A stretch of DNA of 9,106 nucleotides from assembly GCA_030425745.1 (NCBI GenBank), contig JAUHZW010000074.1, positions 1 to 9,106 of the forward strand, given 5' to 3'. Under the pieces are notes generated by a model. It had not been told where the DNA came from and made no database searches. It saw only the letters and a program-made list of their open reading frames with translations. Within the stretch, counting starts at the first letter, position 1. Each line of letters starts with the position of its first letter. The stretch comes from Actinomycetes bacterium (GTDB lineage: Bacteria; Actinomycetota; Actinomycetes; S36-B12). Shown here in pieces: positions 1 through 8,168 of the stretch. Position numbers and translations under genes: made by a program.

Positions 1-358
1 GGTGCCGATGCCCTTCACCGCCACCGTCGGCGGTGTGAAGCTCACCGAACCCGCCACCGACCTCGCCGTCGCCCTGGCGATGGCCAGCAGCGCATCCGAC
101 GCTGCTCTTCCCTCCGGGCTCGTAGCCCTCGGCGAGGTGGGCCTGGCCGGTGATGTCCGGCCGGTGACCTCCCTCGCGCGCCGACTCTCCGAAGCCGCCC
201 GCCTCGGGTTCACAGACGCGATCATCCCGGCGCACCGCGCCACCACCGCCCCGCAGGGGCTCGCCGTCCACGAGGTCAGCACCCTGCAGGACGCCCTACG
301 CGTGGCGCGCCGGCTGTCGACGACCTCCTCGCCTGACGGGTCAGACCTGTCCATCTGA
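1..358 (+). CDS. radA: DNA repair protein RadA (Sms), C-terminal part only
   Basis: The 5' end lies outside the window. About 118 C-terminal residues are visible out of a family length of roughly 450. RadA is a RecA-like, Lon-related ATPase that promotes branch migration of recombination intermediates in the cytoplasm. The visible part is the Lon-protease-like C-terminal domain. It opens with a VGGVKLTEPATDLAVALA stretch, followed by the family hallmark LGEVGLAGDVRPV and then RRLSEAARLGF; all three are characteristic of RadA. The zinc finger, Walker motifs and KNRFG motif would lie upstream and cannot be checked. The GTG at 2 and the ATG at 8 are internal codons, not starts. The reading frame ends in TGA at 356-358 after a short non-conserved Ser/Asp-rich tail. 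In many actinobacteria disA follows radA directly; here it does not. Confidence 0.9.
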   Translation, partial: VPMPFTATVGGVKLTEPATDLAVALAMASSASDAALPSGLVALGEVGLAGDVRPVTSLARRLSEAARLGFTDAIIPAHRATTAPQGLAVHEVSTLQDALRVARRLSTTSSPDGSDLSI

Positions 359-434
359 CGATCGTCCGTGGAGCGGGCCTCGTAGGGCGGAGGTCACTTC
401 GATCGTTTGCGAGCGATTCCCCGGTCGCCCTGCC

Positions 435-440
435 TACCCT
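435..440 (+). promoter_or_regulatory. Candidate -10 box for a leaderless transcript of the secreted-protein gene
   Basis: The hexamer TACCCT fits the actinobacterial TANNNT -10 pattern. It is followed by exactly six bases and then the GTG start at 447, so transcription beginning at a normal distance would start on the start codon itself. No usable Shine-Dalgarno spacing exists: a GAGG directly abuts the GTG. A TTGCGA at 407-412 resembles a -35 box, but its 22-base spacer is too long. This is inferred from pattern and spacing only. Confidence 0.35.
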
Positions 441-446
441 TCGAGG

Positions 447-1226
447 GTGCTTCGCCACTGGTCCGTCGTGCTCATCGGCGGCCTCGCGCTCCTGCTGGGC
501 AGTGCTCCCTCAGCGTCGGCGGTCGACGACGTACCCTCAACGGTCACCGACGCCGACGGCGTCGTCTGGAGAGTCCTGACGTGGGAGGAGTACACAGCCG
601 ATCCGCGCGTGCGCGAGTTCGACGCGGTGGTGCGGGATCAGTTCGCGGGGTCCTTCCGGTACGCGTCGCAGTGGGAGAGCGAGGGTGACTACGCGTACGA
701 GTACGGGATCCACGACGGACGACTCACCCGGACCGCGAAGCGCGGCTACTCAGGGCCGTGGACAGTGACCTATCGCCGCGGGGATCGCATCTGCACCCGC
801 CAGGAGCCGTCTCGCACCAAGGCACTGGCCCGGGCACGGGACCGACGATCGTCGTTCACCTGCCGCGATCTCCGGCCCAAGGAGATCGCCCGATACGGGG
901 CTCCTGACGGAGCCATCGTGCGGCGCGTGGCTCCGATCCCCGACTCGGGCGCGTCATCACCCACCTGGCGCTACCTGATCACCGCGCAGCCGGAGAGTCC
1001 CGCGCCCGGGATGCTGGCACAACTCACGACCAGGGGGGTGACGATCGACCTGCTCCGAAACGAGGCGCTCGACTACGGGCCCAGGACGTATGAGCAGCTC
1101 GAGATCGGACCGAACCGCATCGAATCGACGTACTTCGACTCGAACGGCTACACCAGCACGTCGTCCTGGCACACCGTGGACACGTCCCGAGTGCCGAACC
1201 TGCGTCGCTTCTCACCCCTGAAGTAG
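447..1226 (+). CDS. Predicted secreted protein of unknown function
   Basis: This 259-residue protein is not recognised. Its N-terminus is a good Sec signal peptide: a short charged start (MLRH), a hydrophobic core at about residues 6-18, and an SASA|VDD cleavage site after residue 25. No lipobox cysteine is present, so it is probably released or wall-associated rather than a lipoprotein. The mature part has only two cysteines, C116 and C139, which could form one disulfide. Tyr/Trp-rich, beta-like segments lie at about 66-110 and 172-245 (e.g. WTVTYRRGD, WRYLITAQPE). The alternation loosely recalls LolA/LppX-type lipid-binding folds, but no motif proves this. GTG at 447 was chosen because it gives the full signal peptide and sits six bases after a -10-like box; GTG at 468 is possible but would shorten the signal. 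The gene follows radA by 88 nt, in the place where disA is usual. Confidence 0.75.
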   Translation: MLRHWSVVLIGGLALLLGSAPSASAVDDVPSTVTDADGVVWRVLTWEEYTADPRVREFDAVVRDQFAGSFRYASQWESEGDYAYEYGIHDGRLTRTAKRGYSGPWTVTYRRGDRICTRQEPSRTKALARARDRRSSFTCRDLRPKEIARYGAPDGAIVRRVAPIPDSGASSPTWRYLITAQPESPAPGMLAQLTTRGVTIDLLRNEALDYGPRTYEQLEIGPNRIESTYFDSNGYTSTSSWHTVDTSRVPNLRRFSPLK

Positions 1227-1289
1227 TCGGCGTCGCCACTCCATCGGCGGCGCTGCCGAACTAGCCTTGAAGCCAGGAGGGATGGCACA

Positions 1290-1295
1290 GGGAGG
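1290..1295 (+). promoter_or_regulatory. Ribosome binding site that fixes the start of the 66-residue protein
   Basis: GGGAGG lies four bases before the ATG at 1300. A second strong AGGAGG at 1275-1280 sits almost directly against the in-frame ATG at 1282, too close to serve it. The downstream pair is therefore preferred. A TAGCCT hexamer at 1262-1267 could be the -10 box, giving a short leader of about 25 nt. Confidence 0.5.
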
Positions 1296-1299
1296 CACC

Positions 1300-1500
1300 A
1301 TGAGTTCAGGCAACAATGCGGCAGCCGGCGGTGCAGGTGCGGTCTACGGCATCGGCGTGATCGGCGCGATCGTGTGGAACTGGCAGCAGGCCGACACGTT
1401 CTGGGGCTACCCGTGGGGTGTCATCGAGTCGTTCTTCTGGCCGGGCTTCCTGGTGTTCGAGCTGTTCAAGGGGATGGCCAGCCTCACCGGCGGCGCGTAG
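1300..1500 (+). CDS. Small aromatic-rich membrane protein of unknown function
   Basis: This 66-residue protein has an Asn/Ala/Gly-rich head (residues 1-13), a hydrophobic helix with glycine spacing (about 14-28, VYGIGVIGAIVW), a polar turn (NWQQAD, 27-32), and a second hydrophobic Trp/Phe-rich segment (about 34-56: FWGYPWG, then FFWPGFLVFELF). It ends in a short polar tail. Two membrane-embedded segments as a helical hairpin are likely. From memory, the pattern YGxGxIGAxVxxxQxAxxFWxxxxGxxxxxxWPxFLVxxLxK recurs in small uncharacterised bacterial proteins, so it is probably a real conserved family rather than a chance frame; this was not searched. The ATG at 1300 has the best-placed ribosome site. 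The gene lies 73 nt after the secreted-protein gene on the same strand and converges on the gene ending at 1535. No function is assigned. Confidence 0.7.
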   Translation: MSSGNNAAAGGAGAVYGIGVIGAIVWNWQQADTFWGYPWGVIESFFWPGFLVFELFKGMASLTGGA

Positions 1501-1534
1501 CGAGCGGAGCGCGCACGAAGACCGGCGGATAGCG

Positions 1535-2185
1535 CTAGCTCTTCTTGTTGCGCAGGGCGAAGGGCGTCGGGTCGCTCTTGACCTTGCCGTTGCGGCCCTG
1601 GACGTCGTAGCGACCGGCCTTGGCCTTGGCACCCTTGCCATCGGGGCAGCCCTTCTGCGACAACCGGCCGTTCCAGGTGATGGCCGAGGCCACCGTCTGG
1701 CCGGGCTCGAGAAGGCTGATCTTGGACTTGTTGCTCGCGTTGCAGTCATCGCTGGACCACACGTGGTAACCGCCCGAGGTGATCTCGAGCTCGTTCGCCT
1801 TGGGGCCGACGTCGCGCGTGCAGGCGACGTCACCGGTGTTGGTGATCGACAGGGTGAGTCGTGGTGTCTCACCGACGGTGTAGGTCGAGGAGTCCGTGGT
1901 GGCCTCGACTCGGATGACCGCATTGGGGCAGCCGACCGGCTCGGCGGGGGTCAACGGCGCCGCCGAGGCAGCCTCCGCCGGGACGTCGACGGCGGTGCCA
2001 TCCGTGGAGGCGGTGCCCTCCTCGGCGTCCGCTGCAGCGGTCGCCGACGTCGGGGTGGAGGCGTCTCCTCCGAGGATCGCGCCGAACAGCCACCAGATCC
2101 CGAGCACCACGGTGAGCAGCACGACCAGGATCGCCGCACGGCGGATCCAGTAGACCGAGGCCGGCTCGGGGCCGTTCGGGTGCAT
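1535..2185 (-). CDS. Membrane-anchored extracytoplasmic protein, BsuPI-like beta domain
   Basis: This 216-residue protein has a short cytoplasmic N-terminus, one transmembrane helix (about residues 17-38, containing AAILVVLLTVVLGIWWLFG), a low-complexity Ala/Thr/Ser/Glu linker (41-83), and a compact domain (about 84-212). The domain reads as an immunoglobulin-like beta sandwich: LTLSITNTGDVAC, then HVWSSDDC, then LLEPGQTVASAITWNG. That order resembles the BsuPI (intracellular proteinase inhibitor) pattern of NTx, WS and PGxxxxxxxxW; the match is by eye only. Four cysteines (86, 122, 148, 180) could form two disulfides. Position and orientation, leftward between radA and mutY, match the M. tuberculosis membrane-protein gene Rv3587c. 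The ATG at 2185 has GGAG eleven bases upstream. An in-frame GTG at 2194, six bases after a TACGGT box, is a credible leaderless alternative that adds three residues. The longer upstream open frame overlaps mutY and is rejected. Confidence 0.8.
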   Translation of the reverse strand: MHPNGPEPASVYWIRRAAILVVLLTVVLGIWWLFGAILGGDASTPTSATAAADAEEGTASTDGTAVDVPAEAASAAPLTPAEPVGCPNAVIRVEATTDSSTYTVGETPRLTLSITNTGDVACTRDVGPKANELEITSGGYHVWSSDDCNASNKSKISLLEPGQTVASAITWNGRLSQKGCPDGKGAKAKAGRYDVQGRNGKVKSDPTPFALRNKKS

Positions 2186-2242
2186 GAGGCTCACGGCTCC
2201 ACCGTAGTAGCAGCCCCGGCGGAGGCGTGACACGATCCCGGC
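2186..2242. promoter_or_regulatory. Divergent promoter region between the membrane-protein gene and mutY
   Basis: Fifty-seven bases separate two divergent genes, so both promoters must lie here or inside the genes. Leftward, TACGGT (reverse complement of 2201-2206) is followed by six bases and an in-frame GTG at 2194. Rightward, CACGAT (2231-2236), which keeps the key A at the second and T at the last position of a -10 box, is followed by six bases and the mutY GTG at 2243. No convincing -35 hexamer accompanies either. The pattern suggests leaderless transcripts in both directions. Confidence 0.35.
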
Positions 2243-3133
2243 GTGGCATCCGGTACCCCTGCTCCCGACAAGGTCCCGATGATCCCTGCCGTCGTGGACT
2301 GGTACCTCGAGCACCAGCGCCCGCTGCCGTGGCGCCAGACCGATGCCTGGGGCGTCCTGGTGAGCGAGTTCATGCTGCAGCAGACCCCCGTGAACCGAGT
2401 GCTCCCCGTGTGGCACGCATGGCGTGAGCGGTGGCCCACCCCGGAATCGCTCGCTGCAGCGAGCGTCGCCGAGGCCCTGCGGGCCTGGGGTCGACTCGGC
2501 TACCCGCGGCGGGCCCAGCGCCTGCATGCCGCGGCCACGGTCATCACCGACGAGCACGGGGGTGTCGTGCCGAGTGATGAGGGGGAGCTGCGGAACCTGC
2601 CCGGGGTCGGTGAGTACACCGCCGCGGCTGTGATGGCCTTCGCCTATGGTCGCCGGTCCGTCGTGCTCGACACCAACGTGCGCCGGGTGCTGGCCCGCGC
2701 TGTCGAGGGCCGGGCGATGCCGACTCCGCACCTCACCGCACTCGAGCGTGCGTCGGCCGAGGCGCTGTGGCCGTCCTCGGACGAGGCCAGCGCACTCTGG
2801 TCAGCGGCGGTGATGGAGCTCGGTGCGCTGGTCTGCACGGCACGATCGCCGGAGTGTCGACGATGCCCCCTGGCGACCCGCTGCACCTGGGTGGCAGCAG
2901 GGCGGCCCGAGCCCGAGATGGCCCCGAGACGCCAGGCGAGGTACGAGGGCAGTGACCGGCAGGTCCGTGGCCGCATCATGGCGCTCCTGCGCGACGCGGA
3001 CTCTTCCCTCACCGGCACCGCCCTGCGCGATGCATGGCCGGAGCGGGAGCAGCGAGAGCGGGCCCTGGCCGGCCTGGTGGCCGACGGGCTGGTCATACGG
3101 CAGGGCCGCGGACGCTACTCGCTGCCGGAATGA
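2243..3133 (+). CDS. mutY: A/G-specific adenine glycosylase MutY, short form without Nudix domain
   Basis: MutY removes adenine mispaired with 8-oxoguanine or guanine, starting base excision repair. The 296-residue protein carries the family hallmarks: LPWR (28-31), VSEFMLQQTPV with catalytic Glu42, the helix-hairpin-helix LPGVGEYTAAA (119-129), and catalytic Asp143 in LDTNVRRVL. The [4Fe-4S] loop is complete, with C198-x6-C205-x2-C208-x5-C214. The C-terminal Nudix-like domain that recognises 8-oxoguanine in E. coli MutY is missing. In its place is a tail of about 60 residues (237-296) ending GRGRYSLPE, which looks like a small winged helix and, from memory, is usual in actinobacterial forms. 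The GTG at 2243 has no Shine-Dalgarno but sits six bases after a -10-like box. ATG at 2279 (Met13), preceded by AAGG, is an alternative that loses no conserved residue. It converges on the gene ending at 3144 with only 10 nt between. Confidence 0.93.
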   Translation: MASGTPAPDKVPMIPAVVDWYLEHQRPLPWRQTDAWGVLVSEFMLQQTPVNRVLPVWHAWRERWPTPESLAAASVAEALRAWGRLGYPRRAQRLHAAATVITDEHGGVVPSDEGELRNLPGVGEYTAAAVMAFAYGRRSVVLDTNVRRVLARAVEGRAMPTPHLTALERASAEALWPSSDEASALWSAAVMELGALVCTARSPECRRCPLATRCTWVAAGRPEPEMAPRRQARYEGSDRQVRGRIMALLRDADSSLTGTALRDAWPEREQRERALAGLVADGLVIRQGRGRYSLPE

Positions 3134-3143
3134 ACCGATCTCG

Positions 3144-3614
3144 TCAGGCGGCGGTCTCCTTGGTCAGCGGCTGTCGGCCCTCGACCATGATGACCTGACG
3201 CTCCCCCAACGGGTTGTCGAGCGTGACCTCGACCCAGCGCAGATCGCCGCCCATGGTCACCGGCTCACAGTTCGACGATCGGGCGCGGGTCACGGAGGCC
3301 TCGAGCTCGACCCGGTTGCTCCGTTCGAACGGCACGATGACGAGGTCATCGTCTCGGCACAGGCCCTCGTCCGGCAGGGTCACCGCCACCTCGATGCCGG
3401 CGGAGTCCGGAGAGCCACGGTAGGCGACCGCCTCCAGGGGGTAGGTGGTCTGGCCGAGCACACGCAGGGGCCCCACGCCGCCGACGAAGCCGGCGACGAT
3501 GAGCAGGACCAATCCGACGAGAATCGCGACGATCACGCCCGCCAGCCAGCGAGGGAAGCCCCGCCGGGGGCGGTCGAACTCCCGGAGACCGGGAATCAGC
3601 GGACCCTGCGACAT
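3144..3614 (-). CDS. Single-pass membrane protein of unknown function, downstream of clpC
   Basis: This 156-residue protein is not recognised. It has a basic N-terminus (REFDRPRRGFPRW, residues 11-23), one transmembrane helix (about 24-47, VIVAILVGLVLLIVAGFVGG), and an extracytoplasmic part of about 110 residues rich in beta-type alternation (IEVAVTLP, DDLVIVPFERS, LRWVEVTLDNP). The basic side before the helix suggests N-in, C-out. Two cysteines (86 and 116) could form a disulfide outside the cell. The ATG at 3614 is supported by GAGGA seven bases upstream. It starts 48 nt after the clpC stop on the same strand, so read-through from clpC is plausible. The spacer shows no clear terminator. A link to ClpC function is not shown by the sequence. 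Confidence 0.75.
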   Translation of the reverse strand: MSQGPLIPGLREFDRPRRGFPRWLAGVIVAILVGLVLLIVAGFVGGVGPLRVLGQTTYPLEAVAYRGSPDSAGIEVAVTLPDEGLCRDDDLVIVPFERSNRVELEASVTRARSSNCEPVTMGGDLRWVEVTLDNPLGERQVIMVEGRQPLTKETAA

Positions 3615-3662
3615 GGCGTCATCCTCGCGGATCAGACGGCCCCGGCGCCGATCGACACTCGG

Positions 3663-6179
<2,517 letters not shown>

Positions 6180-6188
6180 CCCTGTGCA

Positions 6189-6192
6189 CTCC
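6189..6192 (-). promoter_or_regulatory. clpC ribosome binding site
   Basis: On the minus strand GGAG lies nine bases before the clpC ATG at 6179. It supports the MFERF start over the longer upstream frame. Confidence 0.55.
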
Positions 6193-6311
6193 GTTCCGTC
6201 GCCTGAGGCAACTGTAACCGCGTCGAGCCCCCATGGCCTCCGGCGACCGAGGGGGCTGACTGGCACAACCCTCTCGCGCCCCGGGATGTTCCGCCATACC
6301 CGGCGGTCCCG

Positions 6312-6329
6312 CTACGCCCACCGCGAACA
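6312..6329 (-). promoter_or_regulatory. Weak ClgR-like inverted repeat upstream of clpC
   Basis: The 186-nt gap between ispE and clpC has no gene. On its minus strand TGTTCGC, five bases, then GCGTAG resembles the ClgR operator (TTCGC half-site, CGC-N5-GCG core). It departs from the Corynebacterium-type consensus at two inner positions, by my recollection of that motif. ClgR activates clp genes in several actinobacteria, so the location, about 135-150 bp before clpC, is sensible. No strong -35/-10 pair was found in the gap; TACAGT at about 6211-6216 (minus strand) is the only reasonable -10 candidate. Confidence 0.25.
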
Positions 6330-6347
6330 ACCCACCAGGCAACGGGT
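6330..6347 (-). terminator. Weak candidate terminator after ispE
   Basis: In transcript sense ACCCG, an 8-nt loop, then TGGGT can form a five-base-pair stem with one G-U pair. It begins about 19 nt after the ispE stop and is followed by TGTT rather than a real T-run. The stem is short, so termination may be poor and ispE-clpC read-through remains possible. Confidence 0.2.
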
Positions 6348-6365
6348 CGGGTCTGGGCGGGGCAG

Positions 6366-7277
6366 TCAGCCGACGATGCGCGCGCCAGCGACCGGCCCCT
6401 CAGCCCGGCGGACCGACCGGCACAGACCGGTGCCCGTCAGGGCGACGGCCAGGTCCAAGGCATGCTCCTCATCACGGGCGAGGAAAGCGCAGGTGGGTCC
6501 ACTGCCGGAGACCAGCCCACCGAGGGCACCGAAGTCCTCCCCCGCCACCAGCAGCTGCTCCAGCGTCGGTCGCAGGGACACGGCCGGCCGCTGGAGGTCG
6601 TTGTGGAGGGCCTTGCCGAGCAGCTCGGCGTCTCCGGCCGCGAGGGCCTGCATGAGGATGTCTGAGACGTAGGGCTCGGGCACTGATCGACCCTCGCGCA
6701 GGCGGTCGCACTCGCGGTAGACGGCCGGGGTCGACAGGCCGCCGTCAGCCAGGGCGAACACCCACGAGAACTGTCCTCGGGAGAGCACGGGTGTCAGCCG
6801 CTCACCCCGACCCGTCCCGATCGCGTTCCCGCCGTGCAGCCCGAACGGCACATCCGACCCGAGAGCGGCAGCCAGTTCGGCGAGCTCCTCCTTGGACGAG
6901 CCGCCCTTCCACAGCGCGTCGCACGCCAGCAGCGTTCCGGCGGCATCGGCACTGCCGCCGGCCATGCCGCCGGCGATGGGGATCGCCTTGCGGATGTGGA
7001 GGTCGACATCCGGCGGGACGTCCAGAGCCTCGGCGAGCAGCACGGCCGCGCGGTGGGCGAGGTTGTCCGCACCCCCCGGCAGATCCTCCGCGCCCTCGCC
7101 GGACATCGTCAGCCGGATGCCGCCGTCGGGATTGGGGCGGGCCACGATCTCATCGCAGAGGTTCACGGCCTGGAAGACGGTGACCAACTCGTGGAAGCCA
7201 TCGGCACGGACCGGACCCACGGACAGTTGGAGGTTCACCTTCGCGGGAGCGCGAACGGTGACGGAATCGGCCACCAC
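6366..7277 (-). CDS. ispE: 4-diphosphocytidyl-2-C-methyl-D-erythritol kinase IspE
   Basis: IspE phosphorylates 4-diphosphocytidyl-2-C-methylerythritol at the 2-hydroxyl, using ATP, in the MEP isoprenoid pathway. The 303-residue protein is a complete GHMP kinase: the N-terminal PAKVNLQL (11-18) with the substrate Lys13, DGFHELVTVFQAV (26-38), the glycine-rich ATP loop PIAGGMAGGSAD (100-111), the SDVPFGL segment with catalytic Asp142 (141-147), and the C-terminal SGSGPTCAFL (257-266). The length is normal. The start is GTG at 7277, directly followed by a second in-frame GTG; neither has a clear Shine-Dalgarno. Only six bases separate it from the rsmA stop, so translation is probably coupled within the metG-tatD-rsmA-ispE operon. 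Confidence 0.96.
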   Translation of the reverse strand: MVADSVTVRAPAKVNLQLSVGPVRADGFHELVTVFQAVNLCDEIVARPNPDGGIRLTMSGEGAEDLPGGADNLAHRAAVLLAEALDVPPDVDLHIRKAIPIAGGMAGGSADAAGTLLACDALWKGGSSKEELAELAAALGSDVPFGLHGGNAIGTGRGERLTPVLSRGQFSWVFALADGGLSTPAVYRECDRLREGRSVPEPYVSDILMQALAAGDAELLGKALHNDLQRPAVSLRPTLEQLLVAGEDFGALGGLVSGSGPTCAFLARDEEHALDLAVALTGTGLCRSVRRAEGPVAGARIVG

Positions 7278-7283
7278 AGCAGG

Positions 7284-8168
7284 CTAGACCGAAACCCCAC
7301 CGGTCCGCGTGGCGAGAGCGTCGGCGACGCCGACGAAATCGCCGATGCCGAGCTGCTCACCCCGCAGGCCAGGGTCGACCCCCGCCGCGCGCAGGGCCTC
7401 CTCCGCGGCGGCCGGAGAACCGGCCAACCCGGCCAACGCCGATCGCAGGGTCTTGCGCCGCTGCGCGAACGCCGCGTCGATGACCGCGAAGGTGGCCTCG
7501 CGACCCGCTCGGCTGGGCAGCGGTTCGTGGCGCGTCATCCGGACCAGCCCGGAGTCCACATGAGGGACCGGCCAGAAGACTGACGTGCCGATGTTGCCCG
7601 CGGGCTCGACATCGGCGTACCAGCGGGCCTTGACACTCGGAACCCCATAGACCCGACTGCCGGGTGCAGCGGCCAGTCGATCGGCCACCTCCTTCTGGAC
7701 CATCACCAGCACGGTTCGCAGGCTCTCGAAGGTCTCCAGCAGGTGCAGCACGACCGGGACCGCGACGTTGTAGGGCAGGTTCGCCACCAGAGCCGTCGGT
7801 TCAGCGGGGAGGTGATCGATGCGCATCGCATCGGCCTCGACCACTGTGAGCCGGCTGGCCATGGCGGGGGCACGTTCGGCCACCGTGATGGGCAGGCGCC
7901 CGGCGAGCACCGGATCGACCTCGACGGCGATCACCTGCGACGCATGCGGAAGGAGGGCGAGGGTGAGGCTGCCGAGACCGGGGCCCACCTCCAGGACGAC
8001 ATCGTCCGCAGACAGCCGCGCCGCCGTGACGATGCGACGGACCGTGTTGGGGTCGGTGACGAAGTTCTGCCCCCACCGCTTGGTCGGCCGGAGATCGAGT
8101 TCAGTGGCCAGGGCGCGGATGTCGCGACCGCCCAGCAGGCCGTCGGACTCCCCGTCGACCGGACTCAC
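7284..8168 (-). CDS. rsmA: 16S rRNA (adenine1518-N6/adenine1519-N6)-dimethyltransferase RsmA (KsgA)
   Basis: RsmA uses S-adenosylmethionine to dimethylate two adjacent adenines near the 3' end of 16S rRNA during late small-subunit assembly; loss gives kasugamycin resistance. The 294-residue protein has RWGQNFVTDPN (31-41), the SAM-binding motif I LEVGPGLGSLT (59-69), the acidic AVEVDP (81-86), EADAM (111-115), the catalytic NLPY (130-133), and the family signature FWPVPHVDSGLVR (198-210) with FAQRRKTLRS (233-242) in the C-terminal helical domain. Two adjacent GTG codons (8171 and 8168) follow GGAGA. The second forms a four-base GTGA overlap with the tatD stop, as at the metG/tatD junction, so it was chosen. 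The longer frame to 8213 runs inside tatD and is less likely. Confidence 0.95.
   Translation of the reverse strand: MSPVDGESDGLLGGRDIRALATELDLRPTKRWGQNFVTDPNTVRRIVTAARLSADDVVLEVGPGLGSLTLALLPHASQVIAVEVDPVLAGRLPITVAERAPAMASRLTVVEADAMRIDHLPAEPTALVANLPYNVAVPVVLHLLETFESLRTVLVMVQKEVADRLAAAPGSRVYGVPSVKARWYADVEPAGNIGTSVFWPVPHVDSGLVRMTRHEPLPSRAGREATFAVIDAAFAQRRKTLRSALAGLAGSPAAAEEALRAAGVDPGLRGEQLGIGDFVGVADALATRTGGVSV

Noticed and set aside
407..688. 93-residue rightward Arg-rich frame
   Set aside because: It overlaps the secreted-protein gene in another frame. The latter has a signal peptide and the better composition.
1227..1261. GC-rich inverted repeats after the secreted-protein stop
   Set aside because: The best stem (CGGC/GCCG) is only four base pairs and has no T-run, so no terminator is called.
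1493..1514. GCGCG...CGCGC inverted repeat as a terminator between convergent genes
   Set aside because: The stem is five base pairs with a 12-nt loop and no T-run on either side; such repeats are common by chance at this GC content.
1306..1923. 205-residue leftward Arg/Ser/Pro-rich frame
   Set aside because: It overlaps both the small membrane protein and the BsuPI-like gene in another frame and has a shadow-type composition.
2186..2731. N-terminal extension of the leftward membrane protein to 398 residues
   Set aside because: The extension lies antisense to mutY and lacks conserved sequence. A transmembrane start with a normal layout begins at 2185 or 2194.
6834..7583. 249-residue rightward frame across ispE and rsmA
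   Set aside because: It is antisense to two motif-complete genes and spans their junction.
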